A stretch of DNA of 64,000 nt from Sporolactobacillus kofuensis (GTDB lineage: Bacteria > Bacillota > Bacilli > Bacillales > Sporolactobacillaceae), in the NCBI RefSeq assembly GCF_042660205.1, contig NZ_JBHSTQ010000011.1, forward strand, positions 1-64,000, given 5' to 3'. Position numbers and translations under genes: made by a program. Positions 62,195 through 64,000 of this stretch are shown piece by piece (the first letter of the stretch is position 1; every line of letters begins with the position of its first letter). The notes beneath the pieces were generated by a model, which saw nothing but the letters and a program-made list of their open reading frames with translations, was not told where the DNA came from and ran no database searches.

Positions 62195-62737
62195 TTATTC
62201 CTGGTCAATCAAGCCAAACCGTCCGTCTTTACGACGATAAACGACCGCCGTTGAATTGTCTTCTGCGTTATTGAAGACGAAAAAGGAGTGGCCAAGCATA
62301 TCCATTTGAAGAATGGCTTCATCCACAGTCATCGGCTTAAACACAAAGTGCTTTGTCCGGACAACGTCAAGCGCTTCCTCTTCCTCAACAGTTTTCGTCG
62401 CTGTATTTCCGGTATTCTGTAGGGCTTGCTTTGCCCCCTGGCGACTCTTTCGATTAAGTTTTGTCTTGTATTTCTTTACCTGACGTTCAAGCTTGGAAAC
62501 CGCCAAGTCAATGGCTGTATAGAGATCTTCCTCGCCAACTTCAGCTCTCAGGAGAAGGCCTTGAAGTGGAATCGTAACTTCGACCACCTGTTCCGTATTA
62601 TGCACACGCAAGTTCACCCGTGCACTCGTATCAATCGGTTCGTTGAAGTACTTTTCCAATTTGCTGATTCTCTTCTCTGCATAATCCTGCAAAGATGGTG
62701 TCACTGTGATATTTTCCCCGCGAATAATAATATCCAT
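62195..62737 (-). CDS. hpf: ribosome hibernation-promoting factor, long form
   Basis: A 180-residue long HPF: N-terminal S30AE domain (MDIIIRGENITVTPSLQDYA) that binds the ribosome decoding site, a linker, and a C-terminal dimerisation domain (KPMTVDEAILQMDMLGHSFF) that joins two 70S ribosomes. Active in stationary phase and stress. ATG at 62737 chosen for GGGAGG. Sits between fliT and secA, as in B. subtilis. Confidence 0.95.
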   Translation of the reverse strand: MDIIIRGENITVTPSLQDYAEKRISKLEKYFNEPIDTSARVNLRVHNTEQVVEVTIPLQGLLLRAEVGEEDLYTAIDLAVSKLERQVKKYKTKLNRKSRQGAKQALQNTGNTATKTVEEEEALDVVRTKHFVFKPMTVDEAILQMDMLGHSFFVFNNAEDNSTAVVYRRKDGRFGLIDQE

Positions 62738-63145
62738 GAGAAAGCCTCCCTTCAATACTATATACATTCGCCATTCCCGTCCGAATTCCTTCTCAAACAT
62801 CAAAATATTTTTACAACAAACGCTTTCTTTTTTCTATTTTCGACAAAAAGTGCATATCTCAACCAATTTTTCCATTCATGCAAAATAGGTATGATTCGCA
62901 TGCAATATTCCAATCAAAGCATAGCCGATTAAAGGGTGAAATTGTATTGACCCTGCTTGGAATAGCACATATAATAATTACGCAAACAGGAAAGATCGCC
63001 ACAAAAATCCCGATCTTGTCCAATATTTTCCTAAATACATTCATGACTTTAGTGTAAGCATATCTAACACAGTCTTTTGAATATATTCATAACACAAAGG
63101 TAATAAGCGAGACGGTGACCATATCTCTTAAAAGGAGTTTTGACC
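62738..63145. other. hpf upstream and small-ORF leader
   Basis: Non-coding and AT-rich. A weak TTGAAT-N18-TAATAA on the plus strand (about 63077-63106) could serve the small ORF at 63146. A minus-strand frame at 62859-63044 lacks a ribosome-binding site and is not called. Confidence 0.3.
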
Positions 63146-63283
63146 ATGTCAGTCAAGAAGGAAGAAATCATTGAATTGTTCGAACGGCTCAATGAAGACG
63201 AGAAAGAATCCACTTACAATTACTTGCAATTCCTCGCAAGTCTGAATACACATAACGAAGACGAAGCACTCGCAGCTGAATAA
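63146..63283 (+). CDS. small hypothetical protein, 45 aa
   Basis: A 45-codon gene starting MSVKKEEIIELFERLNEDEK, with AAAAGGAG upstream and a strong terminator 19 bases after its stop. Amphipathic, acidic, with an EEIIELFERLNEDEK helix that resembles small DUF2281/antitoxin-like proteins, but no partner gene lies nearby. The combination of ribosome-binding site, frame and own terminator argues for a real gene, transcribed against its neighbours. Confidence 0.75.
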   Translation: MSVKKEEIIELFERLNEDEKESTYNYLQFLASLNTHNEDEALAAE

Positions 63284-63302
63284 CCTGAATAGACCTATCG
63301 AA

Positions 63303-63336
63303 CGCCCATCCGTTAACGCTTAGCGGGTGGGCGATT
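63303..63336 (+). terminator. terminator of the small gene at 63146
   Basis: CGCCCATCCG/CGGGTGGGCG stem followed by a short T-rich tract. Confidence 0.75.
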
Positions 63337-63365
63337 TATTTAACGTAAAATTGATTGAACAAAGC

Positions 63366-63407
63366 TAAAAAATAAAGACCTTAGGCGAAAGCCTATCAAT
63401 GGTCTTA
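63366..63407 (-). terminator. fliT terminator
   Basis: AAGACC/GGTCTT outer stem and AGGC/GCCT inner stem with GAAA loop, followed by TTTATTTTTT on the minus strand. Confidence 0.75.
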
Positions 63408-63437
63408 GTGTATGTGTAGCTATATAATTGGTGACAA

Positions 63438-63785
63438 TTATTCATGGCGATCAAAGAACGAACCTGATTGATTTAATAATGCGTTATTATAACCTCGATA
63501 TTGAGTCAGTGATTTCTTTTGGTGCCGAAAATTGTTCATTTCTTCAATGAGATTTTGCTTTCCTCTTGTCATTATCTCATTAATTTCCTTGTTTAGTTCA
63601 ACAATTTTCTTTCCAAGCACTTTTTCTTCAGGAGAGTAATTATCAGTCAGTCCTTCAATTAATCGCTGACGTAAATCTAGTTGCGTTTTTAAATTTTTAA
63701 CTATCTCAATTGAAGGATTGGACAGTTGTTGTTCAGCACACTGTTTAAGCTTTAAGGTCACTTCATAAATTTGTTGGACACTCAT
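63438..63785 (-). CDS. fliT: FliT-like flagellar chaperone
   Basis: A 115-residue, mostly helical protein (MSVQQIYEVTLKLKQCAEQQ, then a long charged coiled coil). Similarity to FliT is weak in sequence, but the gene overlaps the fliS stop by one base (TGATG) and precedes hpf, the exact Bacillus order fliS-fliT-hpf. FliT chaperones the filament cap FliD. Confidence 0.75.
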   Translation of the reverse strand: MSVQQIYEVTLKLKQCAEQQLSNPSIEIVKNLKTQLDLRQRLIEGLTDNYSPEEKVLGKKIVELNKEINEIMTRGKQNLIEEMNNFRHQKKSLTQYRGYNNALLNQSGSFFDRHE

Positions 63786-64000
63786 CAGACATGTGTCCTT
63801 ACATTACCACTCGTATTTTGACTCTTTCGATTAATCTCCAAAACTTCTTTCCATGTATCGCGAAAATCAATGACAAGACGTTCAATTTCATCAAGTATTT
63901 GAAGATCATTTTTTATATTCGCAGTAATCATGCGCCGATGAATGTAGTCATACATGCGCATCATATCTCTTGAAATAGATTGCTTTTCATCTAAAGTAAC
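63785..64000 (-). CDS. fliS: flagellar chaperone FliS (3' part, runs off the window)
   Basis: The last 71 codons of a minus-strand gene: RDMMRMYDYIHRRMITANIK and LVIDFRDTWKEVLEINRK match the C-terminal helices of FliS, which binds flagellin and prevents early polymerisation. The stop TGA at 63787-63785 overlaps the fliT start. The N-terminal half lies beyond 64000. Confidence 0.88.
   Translation of the reverse strand, partial: VTLDEKQSISRDMMRMYDYIHRRMITANIKNDLQILDEIERLVIDFRDTWKEVLEINRKSQNTSGNVRTHV

Noticed and set aside
62859..63044. Minus-strand 61-codon frame upstream of hpf
   Set aside because: Hydrophobic stretch, but no ribosome-binding site and no recognisable family; likely chance in an AT-rich spacer.

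Overview
The window looks like the chromosome of a low-to-mid GC, spore-forming, motile member of the Bacillales. A spore-coat CotD-like gene, fliS/fliT, abrB, minJ, ctpB, crh/hprK and a tre operon all have the Bacillus subtilis arrangement. A Sporolactobacillaceae-like genome would fit, but that is inference and the genus is not proven by the sequence. Almost all core genes lie on the minus strand.

Region 1 (1-12191) is accessory DNA stacked at the 3' end of the tmRNA gene (ssrA). A 22-bp direct repeat, identical to the ssrA 3' end, occurs at 978-999 and 12170-12191. It delimits an 11.2-kb integrative mobilizable element. The element holds an AT-rich type III restriction-modification cargo (res, mod), a possible structured RNA and small ORF, a divergent regulator-like gene, and a mobilization module. 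That module is a small protein, an FtsK/TcpA-like coupling ATPase, a membrane protein, a HUH Rep with a superfamily 3 helicase domain serving as likely relaxase, an Xis-like protein and a complete tyrosine integrase. To its left, positions 113-853 hold the 3' half of a different integrase, the remnant or edge of a second element in tandem at the same site.

Region 2 (12171-22443) holds ssrA, smpB, a small membrane protein, a HAD phosphatase, treR-treA-treP with its operators, rnr, est and secG. Region 3 (22587-31566) holds an amino-acid permease, the glycolytic operon cggR-gap-pgk-tpiA-eno without the usual phosphoglycerate mutase gene, and rpoN (sigL). Region 4 (31970-44963) holds corA, a cotD-like gene with GNM repeats, tRNA-Arg(CCG), clpP with a CtsR box, rapZ-yvcK-whiA-crh, trxB, a TPR protein, hprK-lgt-ppaX and yvlC-yvlD. 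Region 5 (45042-64000) holds uvrBA with an SOS box, abrB, minJ, ctpB, ftsEX, a YitT-family gene, secA-prfB with the RF2 programmed frameshift, hpf, fliT and the 3' end of fliS.

Two kinds of intergenic repeat stand out. Four decayed copies of a GC-rich repeat lie directly beyond the terminators of minus-strand genes. Three loci carry three-unit repeats with a period of about 21 bp, two sharing one core and the third with a different core.
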